A stretch of 50,551 nt of DNA from Acidimicrobiales bacterium (GCA_025456085.1 JALOLF010000023.1:1-50551); one strand, 5' to 3'. Counted from the stretch's first letter, positions 7,029 through 16,521 are shown. Program-made: numbers and translations. The notes: a model not told the origin generated them from the sequence alone.

Positions 7029-8219
7029 TCACGCCACGGCGGTCGCGGCGAGCGCCAGAGCGGCGTCGATGCGGGGCCACAGCGTGGCCGAGAAGGCGGT
7101 GCGGGCGGCGTCGTCGTCGACCACGGCGTCGGCCTCGTCCCACAGCTCGGACTCCACCGGGCCGAGCACGGCGCGCACCGCGACCAGCGCGTCGTCCTCT
7201 CGCTCCACGGCGGCCCGCAGCGCCGCCACCCGGCCCCACGTCGCCTCCAGGCCCAGCTCCACGGGTACGGGCCCCGGGAGGAACAGCGGCGCATAGATGC
7301 TGACGCAGGGGGTGCCCACGGCCGCCCAGATCCGGACCGGGGCTTCGGCGTCACGGGGCAGCAGCGCCACCATCGACGACGTGGTGGTCTCGAAGTCCCG
7401 CAGGTGCATGCACACCGACCAGCCGGTGCCGTCGCCGTCGGACTGGGCCGGGGGCAGCGGGCTCACGTCGCCGGGATCGGCACCGGGAGCTCCCCAGGGA
7501 CGTTCGCCGTGGTGGCGGAGGGTGGCGACCACGTCGCGGGGGCCGACCTCGTCGGGGCGGGATGCCAGCGCCCGGGTGGCCGCGAGCCGGCAGTCGGCGG
7601 TACCCGTCGAGGACGTGTCCCGGTAGGCGTCGAAGTCAGCGCCGGGGGCCACGTCGCGCGAGGCGCGGCTCCAGTCGGTTCCCAGGCAGATGCGGTTCGA
7701 GATGGACCAGCCCCGCCCGACCGGTCGCGCCGCCCACGTCGTCCCGCTGGTCTCGAGCGCCCAGCCTCCCCGGGCGTCGGCGAGCAGGAACGACGAGAAG
7801 TAGCGCAGGTCGTAGTGCTGGTCGGCCATGCCGCCCTGGCCGTGGCGTTCGAGCAGGTCGGTGATCAGGTCCAGCGCCTCGTCGGCCGTGCGCGCCCGTT
7901 CGAGCCCGAGCCGTACGAGATCCATGCCGATCAGCGCGTCGGGCTCGGCGGCGGGATCCCGGGCGGTGAACAGCGCCTCGTTGCCGATGGCCACGCCGTG
8001 CTCGTTCACGCCGTGCTCGAAGCCCCACAGCCAGTCGGGACGGGCGCCGACGAGTCGGCAGGACCCCTCGTCGGCCAGCGCCAGGTACTGCGTGCGCAGG
8101 GTCCCGCCGGCAGGTCGCGGGCCGTGGGCCTCGACGAGCTGCACCTCCGCGACGGGGCGGTCGGAGTTCTTCCCGAACAGCATGCCGTCGCGGTGAGCCA
8201 CGCACACGGTGTCGCACAT
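7029..8219 (-). CDS. C69-family dipeptidase/secernin-like Ntn hydrolase
   Basis: 396 aa. The protein begins MCDTVCVAHRDGMLFGKNSDR. Cys2 would become the N-terminal nucleophile after Met removal, and the KNSDR segment is typical of C69 peptidases and secernins. HGVNEHGVAIGNEALF and ALETSGTTWAARPV are further family-like stretches. The reaction is probably hydrolysis of dipeptides or related amides in the cytoplasm, since no signal peptide is seen. The requirement for Cys at position 2 fixes the start at 8219. TAGGGT at 8256-8251 is a likely -10, with a GGGG ribosome-binding site before the ATG. It is divergent from the ABC genes at 8302. Confidence 0.88.
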   Translation of the reverse strand: MCDTVCVAHRDGMLFGKNSDRPVAEVQLVEAHGPRPAGGTLRTQYLALADEGSCRLVGARPDWLWGFEHGVNEHGVAIGNEALFTARDPAAEPDALIGMDLVRLGLERARTADEALDLITDLLERHGQGGMADQHYDLRYFSSFLLADARGGWALETSGTTWAARPVGRGWSISNRICLGTDWSRASRDVAPGADFDAYRDTSSTGTADCRLAATRALASRPDEVGPRDVVATLRHHGERPWGAPGADPGDVSPLPPAQSDGDGTGWSVCMHLRDFETTTSSMVALLPRDAEAPVRIWAAVGTPCVSIYAPLFLPGPVPVELGLEATWGRVAALRAAVEREDDALVAVRAVLGPVESELWDEADAVVDDDAARTAFSATLWPRIDAALALAATAVA

Positions 8220-8289
8220 GATCGACGTCCCCTTCGTCGTCGGTGGCGCCACCCTAGCGACCAGGGGTGCGACGCCCGGCGCGCGCCGA

Positions 8290-8295
8290 TACCCT
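8290..8295 (+). promoter_or_regulatory. -10 element (TACCCT), leaderless start at 8302
   Basis: TACCCT lies six nt before GTG 8302 and there is no Shine-Dalgarno sequence. It supports the GTG over the ATG 93 nt upstream, whose added residues look non-coding. Confidence 0.5.
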
Positions 8296-8301
8296 CGCGC
8301 C

Positions 8302-9321
8302 GTGCCGGATCTCGCCGTGGAGACCAACGACCTGCGTCGCAGCTTCGGGGACCTGGAAGCTGTCGCCGGCATCGACCTGGCCATCCCCGAGGGAGAGATC
8401 TACGGCTTCCTGGGCCCCAACGGCGCCGGCAAGTCGACCCTCGTCCGCCTGCTGGTGACACTGCTCACCCCGACGGCGGGCGAGGCGCGGGTAGCCGGCT
8501 ACGACGTGCGTGCCCAGGCCGGCGACGTGCGGCTGCGCATCGGCGTGGCGCTCCAGGACGCCGCCGTGGATCCCATGCTGAGCGGGCGCGAGCTGCTCAC
8601 CCTGCAGTGCCGCTACTACGGCCTCGACCGCGTCGAGACGCGACGGCGCGTCGAGGACGTGTTGAGCCTGGTCGACATCGGCGACGCCATCGAACGCCGC
8701 ATCGGCACCTACTCGGGCGGCATGCGCCGCCGCCTCGACCTGGCGACCGCGCTGGTGCACAACCCCCAGGTGCTGTTCCTCGACGAGCCCACCACCGGCC
8801 TCGACCCGGTCAGCCGGGCGCGGGTGTGGGACGAGGTGCGCCATCTCAACGAGGAGCTGGGCATGACCATCTTCCTCACCACCCAGTACCTCGAGGAGGC
8901 CGACCAACTCGCCGACCGCGTGGGCATCATCGCCAACGGCACCCTCATCGCCGAGGGCACGCCGGAGGAGCTCAAGCGCCGGATCAGCAACGACGTCGTC
9001 GTGGCGCGCATCGGTGGCGATCCCGAGGTGGCCAGTGCCGCCGTGTCGGTCGTGCCGGGCGTCGGACAGGTCACCGTCGAAGGCGACGAGCTCACCATCT
9101 CCGTCGCCGACGCCCCCGCCACCATCAGCCCGGTGGCCGTGGCCCTCAACGGCTGTGGGGTGACGGTCACCGACCTCACGTTGCGGCGACCGACGCTCGA
9201 CGACGTGTTCCTCCTGCTCACGGGCCACCGCAGCGAGCCCGGTGACGATGCCCCGGGTCCCGACCACTTCGCCGGCGACGTCGCCGACCTGGCCGCGCAC
9301 GCGCACCGGGGGCCCCGGTGA
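8302..9321 (+). CDS. ABC transporter ATP-binding protein (DrrA-like exporter type)
   Basis: 339 aa. One nucleotide-binding domain with Walker A GPNGAGKST (about residues 37-45), signature YSGGMRRRLDLA, Walker B VLFLDEPTTGLDP and an H-loop region where the usual His is replaced (FLTTQYLEEADQLADR, Gln as in many DrrA-type ATPases). The C-terminal extension of about 100 residues is typical of the daunorubicin-resistance/ABC-2 export class. The stop overlaps the permease start (GTGA), so the pair forms an exporter. The substrate could be a lipid, drug or surface component; the sequence does not say which. Confidence 0.93.
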   Translation: MPDLAVETNDLRRSFGDLEAVAGIDLAIPEGEIYGFLGPNGAGKSTLVRLLVTLLTPTAGEARVAGYDVRAQAGDVRLRIGVALQDAAVDPMLSGRELLTLQCRYYGLDRVETRRRVEDVLSLVDIGDAIERRIGTYSGGMRRRLDLATALVHNPQVLFLDEPTTGLDPVSRARVWDEVRHLNEELGMTIFLTTQYLEEADQLADRVGIIANGTLIAEGTPEELKRRISNDVVVARIGGDPEVASAAVSVVPGVGQVTVEGDELTISVADAPATISPVAVALNGCGVTVTDLTLRRPTLDDVFLLLTGHRSEPGDDAPGPDHFAGDVADLAAHAHRGPR

Positions 9322-10046
9322 GCGCCGCCCCGGCCACGACCGCACCCGTCGTCCGGGCCCGACCGGGGGGCTTCCGACGCGACCTGCTGGCGGTGGCGAC
9401 GCGGGCGCTCCTGCTCACCTCGCGGGATCTGGAGGCGGTCATCCCGGCGCTCGTCATCCCGGTGTTCTTCTTCGCGGTCAACGTGGGGGCGCTGGAGAAC
9501 TTCGTGCAGGCGAACGCCGGCATCGACTACAAGGCCTTCCAGCTGCCGGTGGCGATCATCTTCGCCGTGACCGGCGTGACCCGGGCCTCGAGCCTCGTCA
9601 TCGACATCCGAGACGGCTACTTCGATCGGATGCTCATGACCCCCATGCACCGGCGTGCCATGCTGCTGGGGCTGATGGCGGCCGACTTCGTGCTCGTCAT
9701 CGCGCTCAGCATCCCGGTGGTCATCCTGGGCTTCGTGGTCGGCGTGCGCTTCGACTCCGGCCCCGTGGGCGTGCTGGTGTTCGTCCTCGTCGGCGCCCTG
9801 TGGGGCATCGCGTACGCGGGCATCCCGTACGCCATCGCGCTGAAGCCCGAGGAGGCGCTGTCGGGCTGGCTGGCCACCATCGCGGACCTGAACCCGGTGA
9901 CCTACCTGCTGGCCGCGCTGCGGTCGCTGCTCACCGAGGGCTGGGAGTGGGACGTGTTGGCCCAGGGCCTGGCGGCGGTGGTCGTGGTGGGGGCCATCAC
10001 CCAGACCCTCGCCTTCCTGGCCCTGCGCAGCCGCGTCCGCAGCTGA
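9318..10046 (+). CDS. ABC-2 type transporter permease
   Basis: 242 aa with about six hydrophobic segments, beginning with one near VIPALVIPVFFFAVNVGAL. RDGYFDRMLMTPMHRRAMLLG is the amphipathic coupling region typical of ABC-2 permeases, and a conserved-looking late loop (LNPVTYLLAALRSLL) precedes the last segment. The GTG start overlaps the ATPase stop by four nt. It would form the membrane half of the exporter with the preceding ATPase. The gene ends 10 bp from the convergent DUF3097 gene, with no room for a separate terminator. Confidence 0.92.
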   Translation: MSAAPATTAPVVRARPGGFRRDLLAVATRALLLTSRDLEAVIPALVIPVFFFAVNVGALENFVQANAGIDYKAFQLPVAIIFAVTGVTRASSLVIDIRDGYFDRMLMTPMHRRAMLLGLMAADFVLVIALSIPVVILGFVVGVRFDSGPVGVLVFVLVGALWGIAYAGIPYAIALKPEEALSGWLATIADLNPVTYLLAALRSLLTEGWEWDVLAQGLAAVVVVGAITQTLAFLALRSRVRS

Positions 10047-10056
10047 GCGGGCGGCG

Positions 10057-10923
10057 TCACCCCTGGGGCTGGGTCACGAAGTCGATCAGCGACTCCACCG
10101 CGCCGACCAGCGGGGGCTCGAGGTCGGTCCAGCTCCCGATGCGGTTGCGCAGCTGCGTCCAGAAGCGGCCCGGATCCTCGACACCGAGCGCGGCGCAGAC
10201 GCCCTCCTTCCACGGGCGGCCCTTCGCCACCTCGGGCCAGCGTTCGATGCCCACCACCGAGGGCTTCACCGCGGCCCAGATGTCCACGTACGGGTGCCCG
10301 GTGATCAGCACGTCGGGGTGGTCGACGGTGGCGGCCAGGCGGGCCTCCTTCGAGCCCGGTACGAGGTGGTCGAGCAGGATGCCGAGCCGCCGACCGGGCC
10401 GGGGACCGAACCGGCGCACGACCTCCTCGAGGTGGTCGGCGCCCTCCAGCAGCTCGACCACCACGCCCTCGATGCGCAGGTCGTCGCCCCACACCAGCTC
10501 GATCAGCTCGGCGTCGTGCCTGCCCTCGACGTAGATGCGGCTGGCCCGGGCCATGCGGGCCGGGGCGTCCGGCACGGCGATCGATCCCGATGCGGTGCGC
10601 CTCGGGGCGGCGTCGTCGCGTGCCCGGGCCGGTACGAGGGTGACCTGGCGGCCGCCCACGTCGAAGCCGCCGTCACGGGCGCGCACCTGGCGGTCGCGGC
10701 CGTCCTCGCCCCGTACCGTCACGACGCCGTTGGCGACGCGCAGCACCGCGCCCGCGATCCCCGAGCCCCGTTGGGTGACCCACAACCCCGGCGTCGCCTC
10801 GACCGTCGGGTACGCCCGGCGCGGCCGCGTCGGCGCGTCGAGGTCGGGCGGTGGGGTCAGGATGCCCCGGCGGTAGACGGTGGGGGAATCCTCGGTCGGG
10901 CGGGGTGGGCGTTCGGCGCGCAT
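10057..10923 (-). CDS. DUF3097 family protein (Toprim-like core?)
   Basis: 288 aa of a family seen mainly in actinobacteria. The N-terminal third is Pro/Arg-rich and carries PTVEATPGLWVTQRGSGIAG. The core reads RIYVEGRHDAELIELVWGDD followed about 30 residues later by GILLDHLVPGSKE. An early Glu in VEG and a later acidic strand LLDHLV resemble a Toprim fold of nuclease/primase type; that comparison is mine. TACGCT (10940-10935) lies 11 nt before ATG 10923. It follows the ABC genes 10944-13242 on the same strand with 20 bp between, so it may also be read through from them. The function is not established. Confidence 0.8.
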   Translation of the reverse strand: MRAERPPRPTEDSPTVYRRGILTPPPDLDAPTRPRRAYPTVEATPGLWVTQRGSGIAGAVLRVANGVVTVRGEDGRDRQVRARDGGFDVGGRQVTLVPARARDDAAPRRTASGSIAVPDAPARMARASRIYVEGRHDAELIELVWGDDLRIEGVVVELLEGADHLEEVVRRFGPRPGRRLGILLDHLVPGSKEARLAATVDHPDVLITGHPYVDIWAAVKPSVVGIERWPEVAKGRPWKEGVCAALGVEDPGRFWTQLRNRIGSWTDLEPPLVGAVESLIDFVTQPQG

Positions 10924-10943
10924 GTCGGCGTCGAAGCGTAGGG

Positions 10944-11627
10944 TCAGCCCCCGACGAGGTCGCGGATCACGTCCTCGGACACGTCCCCGTCGTAGCTCAG
11001 CTCCCCGTCGCGCAGGCCCACGCACCGGGTGGCCACCGGCACCAGGTCGAACTGGTGGGTGGAGCACACCACGGCGGCCCCCTGTTCGACGAGCTCGGCC
11101 AGCACGTCGACCAGGGTGAGCTGGGCGGGGGCGTCGAGGCCGGCGAAGGGCTCGTCGATGAGCAGCAGCGAGAAGGGACGGACCAGCCCCAGGATCAGGC
11201 CCGCCTTCTGGCGCAGGCCCCGGCTGAAGGTGCCGGGCAGGTCGTCGGCGCGGCTCGTGAGCTGGAACAGCTCCAGCAACTCGTCGCCGTAGTCCTCCCA
11301 GTCCTCGGTGCCGTGCATGCGGGCCACGTACTCGATGTGCTCGTTGACCGAGAGGTCGTCGTAGAGCACCGGCGAGTCGGGCAGGTAGGAGGTGCGGGCC
11401 CGTGCCTCGACGGTGCCGATGGCCGTGCCCCCGACCCAGGCATTGCCCTCGGAGGGCTCGATCAGCCCCGCGCACAGGCCCAGGAACGTGGACTTCCCGG
11501 CACCGTTGGGGCCGACGAGCATGACCAGCTCGCCGGGATGCACGACCAGGTCGAGGCCGTGCAGGCCGAGGCCGTCGCCGTAGTCCTTGGTCAGTGACTC
11601 GGTCTGCAGGGTCGGATCGGTGCTCAC
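10944..11627 (-). CDS. ABC transporter ATP-binding protein
   Basis: 227 aa, a single nucleotide-binding domain. Walker A is GPNGAGKST, the signature FSRGLRQKAGL (degenerate, SRGLRQ), Walker B LLLIDEPFAGLD and the H-loop VCSTHQFDLV. The compact size and the FSRGLRQK signature fit the ABC-2 subfamily of exporters. It lies 34 bp downstream of a large membrane protein on the same strand that would be its partner. No substrate-binding protein gene is nearby, which also points to export. Confidence 0.92.
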   Translation of the reverse strand: MSTDPTLQTESLTKDYGDGLGLHGLDLVVHPGELVMLVGPNGAGKSTFLGLCAGLIEPSEGNAWVGGTAIGTVEARARTSYLPDSPVLYDDLSVNEHIEYVARMHGTEDWEDYGDELLELFQLTSRADDLPGTFSRGLRQKAGLILGLVRPFSLLLIDEPFAGLDAPAQLTLVDVLAELVEQGAAVVCSTHQFDLVPVATRCVGLRDGELSYDGDVSEDVIRDLVGG

Positions 11628-11661
11628 AGGTGCTCCAGGCGTCGAGGTCGCGTCGGCGTGC

Positions 11662-13242
11662 TCAGATGCGGTTCGGCTTGCGGAACCGCAGCCACAGCAG
11701 GCCCGCGGCGGCGAAGAAGACGGAGTAGGTGACGTTGTTGGACACCGCCTCGACCTGCAGGTCGGCGGGATCGCTCCCGGCCCCCAGCACGGGGGCCAGT
11801 GCCGCCACCACCATCGCCGGCGGCAGCACGAGTCGCAGCATCAGCACCAGGCCCATCATGTCGGCGCCCATGCCGACGAGCGCCGCCGTGTCGGGGGCGC
11901 CGAGGGTCGTGCTCACGGCGGCCCCGGCCACTGCGGTGAGGGCCACGGGCACCACCAGCACCGGGGTGAGATCGGCCACCACCGAGGCCGGCACCAGCAC
12001 CAAAGCCGAGGCCGCGCTCACCAGGCACAGCAACACCATGAGGGTCAGCGCCGCCGGCAGGTGCAGGAGCAGCTGGCGGCCGGGATCCACGGCCAGGTCG
12101 TCCCAGCGCGTGGGATGGTCGACCTCCTGGGCGACGGGCTCCACGGCGTCGTAGGCCGCCAGGTAGAGGGTCACCGCCGCGACCAGGAAGGCCGGGGCCG
12201 CGCCGCGCCAGGTGAAGCCGAGGGCCAGGCCGGCGACGACGGCGAGCGTCACCAGGCGGGCGACCCGCACGGCGGGGAACCGGAAGTAGCTGTGCCAGTC
12301 CCGCCGCCACACGGCGGGGAGGCGGCCTCCCCGCTTCAGGCGGATCCACGGGCGGGTGCGGGGGGTCTCCTGGGCGAGCTGGCGACGCAGGAGCACCACG
12401 GTGCGGATGTCCTGCAGGGTGACGGCGAAGCGCAGCTGGGACACCAGCCCGGCCCGTCGCCGTGCCGTCTCGACCGAGAGTCCCGACAGCGAGCCCACCC
12501 CGGCGGCGACGGTGAGCGACGCGGCCAGCACGCCGACCACGGCCAGGGGGTCGAACGACAGCGGTGCGAAGGCGAGGCTGGCCAGCATGGTGGCCGGCGA
12601 GGTGGTGAGCCCGGCCGTGATGTCCAGGGCCGACCAGCCCAGCAGGCCCAGTGCCAGCAGGCCCGCCGCCCAGCGCGACAGGCGCCGCCCCGAGGCGACG
12701 TAGGCGATGCCGGCGGCGGCGGCGGCGGCGAGGGCGAAGGTGGCGGCGGTGCACACCACGCCGGCGACCTCGTTCTCGGGGAGGCGGCGCACGGTCAGCA
12801 CGCCCACGATGCCGCCCACCACGGTGCCGGCGAAGGCCAGGAAGCGGAGCTGCTTGAACGCCGATCCGCGCAGCACGACGGCCTGGGGCAGGGGCGCCAG
12901 CAGCTCGTGCTGCACCGTGGCGGCCTCGAGGGTCAGCGGGCCGCCCCGGCTGCCGGAGCGCAGGCCGAACGCCAGCGCCGCAGCGATGGCCAGACCGAGC
13001 CAGGCCGGTCCCTCGGCCGCCAGCGCCTCCACGCCGGCGGGGTCGAGGGGTTCGTGGGGGAGCAGGCCCGATGCCACCACGACGACGATGGCTGCGCCCA
13101 GTCCCGTGAGGTAGACCCGGTACAGCGCGTCGACCCAGTGCACCACGGCGCGGTGGTTGTGGCGCCGGGCGCGGTGCAGGTCCGCCAGGGCGGCGGTGGC
13201 GCCGGGCGGGACGGCCTCGGTGGTGCTGTCGGCGGTGACCAC
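11662..13242 (-). CDS. Large polytopic membrane protein, probable ABC exporter permease
   Basis: 526 aa with about ten to twelve hydrophobic segments in two halves, separated by a charged central loop (about 250-330, including LRFAVTLQDIRTVVLLRRQL). That loop is like those of fused ABC-2 permeases. The GTG at 13242 was chosen because TACAGT (13256-13251) lies eight nt upstream. The following gene is an ABC ATPase, so the pair probably forms an exporter. I cannot name a closer family. Ala/Val/Leu-rich composition makes the helix count approximate. Confidence 0.78.
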   Translation of the reverse strand: MVTADSTTEAVPPGATAALADLHRARRHNHRAVVHWVDALYRVYLTGLGAAIVVVVASGLLPHEPLDPAGVEALAAEGPAWLGLAIAAALAFGLRSGSRGGPLTLEAATVQHELLAPLPQAVVLRGSAFKQLRFLAFAGTVVGGIVGVLTVRRLPENEVAGVVCTAATFALAAAAAAGIAYVASGRRLSRWAAGLLALGLLGWSALDITAGLTTSPATMLASLAFAPLSFDPLAVVGVLAASLTVAAGVGSLSGLSVETARRRAGLVSQLRFAVTLQDIRTVVLLRRQLAQETPRTRPWIRLKRGGRLPAVWRRDWHSYFRFPAVRVARLVTLAVVAGLALGFTWRGAAPAFLVAAVTLYLAAYDAVEPVAQEVDHPTRWDDLAVDPGRQLLLHLPAALTLMVLLCLVSAASALVLVPASVVADLTPVLVVPVALTAVAGAAVSTTLGAPDTAALVGMGADMMGLVLMLRLVLPPAMVVAALAPVLGAGSDPADLQVEAVSNNVTYSVFFAAAGLLWLRFRKPNRI

Positions 13243-13250
13243 GGCCGGCC

Positions 13251-13256
13251 ACTGTA
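13251..13256 (-). promoter_or_regulatory. -10 element (TACAGT), start at 13242
   Basis: Minus-strand TACAGT is eight nt before GTG 13242. It is divergent from the plus-strand -10 at 13331-13336. Confidence 0.42.
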
Positions 13257-13330
13257 GGTCCGGCGGCCAGGGCGGGAGTAGGCGGGCGCCGACGGGTCGG
13301 GCGTTCGTCGGCGGCGGCCCGACCGGTGGC

Positions 13331-13336
13331 TACCGT
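13331..13336 (+). promoter_or_regulatory. -10 element (TACCGT), leaderless start at 13343
   Basis: TACCGT lies six nt before GTG 13343, supporting a leaderless ABC-F mRNA and this start rather than one 186 nt upstream. Confidence 0.5.
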
Positions 13337-13342
13337 GGGTCC

Positions 13343-15208
13343 GTGATCCTCGTGGACGTCGACGACGTCGCCGCCAGTCGTCCCGGACGCCCGCTGTTCG
13401 ACGACCTCTCCTTCACGCTGTCCACCGGTGACCGCGTCGCCGTGGTCGGCCTCAACGGCGCGGGCAAGACCACCCTGCTGCGCGTCGTGGCGGGCGACGA
13501 GCAGCCCGAGCGCGGCACCGTGCGCCGCGGGCGCGACGTGCGCATCGGGGTGCTCGGTCAGCGTCCCGACCTGCCGGCGGGCACGGTGCGCGCCGCCGTG
13601 GGGGAGGGGTGGGAGGCCGCGGCGGTGCTGGACCGGCTGGGCATGGGTCCCCTGGCGGAGGCCGACACCGCCACGCTGTCCGGTGGCCAGGCCAAGCGGG
13701 TGGCGCTGGCACGCACGCTCGTGGCCGAGGTCGACCTGCTGATCCTCGACGAGCCGACCAACCACCTCGACATCGATGCCATCGCGTGGCTGGAGGAGCG
13801 CCTCGCCGCCTTCCGGGGCGGCCTGCTCCTCGTCACCCACGACCGGCACGTGCTCGACCGGGTGTGCAGCCGCGTGCTCGAGCTCGATCGGGGTCGGGGT
13901 CACCTCCACGAGGGCGGGTACGCGGGCTACCTGACCGGCCGGGCAGCCCGCGAGGAGCGCGCCGCGGCGGCCGAGGCCACCCGCCGCATCCTCGCCCGCC
14001 GGGAGCTGGCGTGGCTGCAGCGTGGAGCGCCGGCCCGCTCCCGCAAGCCCAAGGCCCGCCTCGACGCGGCCCGCGAGATCGTGGGTGGCCGCGCCGAGGC
14101 CCCCACTCGACGTGACGGGCTGGACCTCTCCGCGGCCGCCCGTGCCGAGGGACCGGCGAAGGGGACCGTCGGATGGGGGGAGGCCGGGGTCGCCAAGCGG
14201 TACCCGGGCACGCTGCGCCTCGGAGACCGGGTCGTCGAGGCGCACGGGGTGGACGTCGGCTGGGGCGACGGTCCGGCGCTGCTCGAGGACGTGGAACTGG
14301 TGCTCGACAACCGGGAGCGCCTGGGCATCGTGGGCCCGAACGGCGTGGGGAAGTCGACTCTGCTGGACGTACTGGCCGGGCGCCGGGCTCCGCTGCGGGG
14401 TGCGGTCGTCATCGGTCCCACGGTGCGACTCGCCGTGTACGACCAGACCGAGGCGGTGCTGGATCCCGGCCAGCGGGTGCGCGACGCCGTGGCCGGCGCC
14501 AAGGGCGAGCCCGACTGGGTCGACCTCGCCCTCATGGAGCAGTTCTGGTTCGACGGCGACGCCCAGTGGGCACCCGTGGGCCTGCTCTCGGGCGGCGAAC
14601 GTCGTCGGCTGCAGCTGCTGTTGACCCTGGCGCAACGGCCGAACGTCGTGTTCCTCGACGAGCCCACCAACGACCTCGACCTCGACACCCTCCGTGCCCT
14701 GGAGGACTGGTTGGAGGACTGGCCCGGTGCGCTGGTGGCCGTCAGCCACGACCGGGCGTTCCTCGAGCGCACGGTCACCGACGTCGTGGTGCTCGACGGC
14801 AGCGGTCGCGTGGTCCGTCGGCCGGGCGGGTACGCGGCGTGGGAGGACGAGCGGCGCTCGGCACGGGTGCGCGGTCGTGCCACCGTGGCCGTGCCTGCCG
14901 GCGGGGACCTCCCGGACGTGCCGGCCGAGGTGACGACGTCGGGGCGCGGCGCGCCGGGCGCGGTCGGGCCCAAGCGCCGGTCGCCGAGCACGCTGCGCCA
15001 TCTGCTGCGCCAGGCCGAGCGTGAGCTGGCCGTCCTCGAACGGCGGCGCGGCGAGCTCACCGACGCCCTGGCGGCTGTGGGCGCCGATCACGAGGCCCTG
15101 GCCCGGGTGGGAGCTGAGCTGGCCGAGGTGGCGACGGCGCTCGGTCGGGCCGAGGAGGAGTGGCTGGCACTGGCAGCGGAGGCCGAGGAGGCGGGCCTGG
15201 TAGGTTGA
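13343..15208 (+). CDS. ABC-F family ATPase (Uup-like C-terminus)
   Basis: 621 aa with two ABC domains and no membrane segments. The first has Walker A GLNGAGKTT, signature LSGGQAKRVALA and Walker B LLILDEPTNHLD. The second has GPNGVGKST (about residue 331 on), LSGGERRRLQLL and VVFLDEPTNDLD. The charged linker between the domains has AREERAAAAEATRRILARRE. The last 90 residues form a coiled coil (HLLRQAERELAVLERRRGEL and onward), as in Uup. ABC-F proteins act on the ribosome as translation factors or, for some, antibiotic-protection proteins. The Uup-like tail favours a housekeeping role, which is inference. Confidence 0.93.
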   Translation: MILVDVDDVAASRPGRPLFDDLSFTLSTGDRVAVVGLNGAGKTTLLRVVAGDEQPERGTVRRGRDVRIGVLGQRPDLPAGTVRAAVGEGWEAAAVLDRLGMGPLAEADTATLSGGQAKRVALARTLVAEVDLLILDEPTNHLDIDAIAWLEERLAAFRGGLLLVTHDRHVLDRVCSRVLELDRGRGHLHEGGYAGYLTGRAAREERAAAAEATRRILARRELAWLQRGAPARSRKPKARLDAAREIVGGRAEAPTRRDGLDLSAAARAEGPAKGTVGWGEAGVAKRYPGTLRLGDRVVEAHGVDVGWGDGPALLEDVELVLDNRERLGIVGPNGVGKSTLLDVLAGRRAPLRGAVVIGPTVRLAVYDQTEAVLDPGQRVRDAVAGAKGEPDWVDLALMEQFWFDGDAQWAPVGLLSGGERRRLQLLLTLAQRPNVVFLDEPTNDLDLDTLRALEDWLEDWPGALVAVSHDRAFLERTVTDVVVLDGSGRVVRRPGGYAAWEDERRSARVRGRATVAVPAGGDLPDVPAEVTTSGRGAPGAVGPKRRSPSTLRHLLRQAERELAVLERRRGELTDALAAVGADHEALARVGAELAEVATALGRAEEEWLALAAEAEEAGLVG

Positions 15209-15245
15209 CCGGTCGCCGACGGCCGCAGAGGGAGGCACACAGGGC

Positions 15246-16484
15246 GTGGCGCTCGACGTCGCCATCGAGGTCCCCGGGCCGGCGGCCGGGACGGTCGACC
15301 ACGACGACGGTGGCCCGCTCGCGCCGACGCGCTGGTGGGTGCGACCCCTGGCGATCTACCTCGTGGTCGCCGTGGCCGTCTGGGTGGTGGTGTGGCTGGC
15401 CTCGGTCCACCTCCCCCGCACCGAGCTCTACGCCTCGGGAGCCGGTTTCGACGGTCCGGCGCTGTTCGAGGGCTGGGCCCGCTGGGACGGGCTGTGGTAC
15501 CGCAGCATCGCCCGCCACGGCTACGAGGCCTATCCCGACGTGCAGTCCTCGGTGGCGTTCTTCCCCCTCCTCCCGAGCCTGATCGCCGTGGTGGCGGTGC
15601 TCGGCGTGGACGAGATCGTCGCCGGTTCCGTGCTGAGCGTCGTGATCGGCGCGACGGCGGCGGTGCTGCTGTGGCGGTGGTGCGCCGACCGGCTGTCCCC
15701 CGCCGCGGCGACGACCGCGGTGCTCGCCCTGTGCCTGTACCCCTACGCCCTCTACCTGCAAGGCGCGGTCTATGCCGAAGGGCTGCTGCTGGCCCTCGGC
15801 CTCGGCGCCTTCCTGGCCCTCGAACGGGACCGCACCGTCCTGGCCGGCGTGCTCGGCGCGGGGGCCGTGCTCGCCCGCCCCACCGGCGTGGCGGTGGCAC
15901 TCGGCCTGCTGGTGCTCGCGGTCGAACGCCACGTCGCCACCCGCCGCCGGACCGGGTCGCCCCGGTGGTGGCCCCTCCCCGTCTCACGGCGGGACCTCCC
16001 GCTGCTGTTGCCCCCGGCGGCCCTGGCGGCCTGGTGCACCTACCTCTGGGTGTCCTTCGACGATCCGATCGCCTTCGCCACGGTGCAGGAGACCGACGGC
16101 TGGGACCAGGGCTCCGGCCCCACCACGTGGTTCAAGGCGGCGCTGTTCCGCCAGTGGCTCGAGGAGGGATGGCAGCCGACCACCGCCCGGCTGGTGTTCC
16201 AGGCCCTGCTCGCCCTGGGTGCCGTGGCGCTGCTGCCGCGGATCGCGACCCGTTTCGGCCTCGGGTACGCGGTGCACACCGCCGTGCTGGTGGGCATGGT
16301 CGTCGTCGGCTCGAAGGACTTCCAGGGTGCGGGCCGGTACCTGCTGCCGGCGTTCAGCCTGTTCGCGGTGGTGGGCGAGGTCCTCGCCGATCGTCCGGTG
16401 GTGCGTGCCGCCGTGCTGTCGGCCTCCGCGGGACTGCTGGCGGTGTTCGCCGCCGCCTTCGCCACCGGCTCCTACGTGGCGTGA
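15246..16484 (+). CDS. PIG-V-like integral membrane mannosyltransferase
   Basis: 412 aa with about ten membrane segments. After the first segment comes GWARWDGLWYRSIARHGY, the WDGxWYxxIAxxGY signature of PIG-V/GT-C mannosyltransferases, followed by FFPLLPSL. GAVLARPTGVAVALGLL is another family-like stretch. It would transfer mannose from a polyprenyl-phosphate sugar on the outer face of the membrane, which is family knowledge. GTG 15246 has a GAGGGAGG ribosome-binding site (about 15227-15234) and lies 37 bp after the ABC-F gene, so read-through from it is likely. The acceptor is unknown. Confidence 0.8.
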   Translation: MALDVAIEVPGPAAGTVDHDDGGPLAPTRWWVRPLAIYLVVAVAVWVVVWLASVHLPRTELYASGAGFDGPALFEGWARWDGLWYRSIARHGYEAYPDVQSSVAFFPLLPSLIAVVAVLGVDEIVAGSVLSVVIGATAAVLLWRWCADRLSPAAATTAVLALCLYPYALYLQGAVYAEGLLLALGLGAFLALERDRTVLAGVLGAGAVLARPTGVAVALGLLVLAVERHVATRRRTGSPRWWPLPVSRRDLPLLLPPAALAAWCTYLWVSFDDPIAFATVQETDGWDQGSGPTTWFKAALFRQWLEEGWQPTTARLVFQALLALGAVALLPRIATRFGLGYAVHTAVLVGMVVVGSKDFQGAGRYLLPAFSLFAVVGEVLADRPVVRAAVLSASAGLLAVFAAAFATGSYVA

Positions 16485-16521
16485 ACGCCGCGTCCCGGCG
16501 GCGATCGGCGGTGCGCGCCGC

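Noticed and set aside
11624-15265. A 1213-codon open frame on the minus strand
   Set aside because: It runs opposite the ABC-F gene and through the permease in another frame. Its composition is Arg/Pro/Gly/His-rich and it lacks any motif; it is a high-GC shadow.
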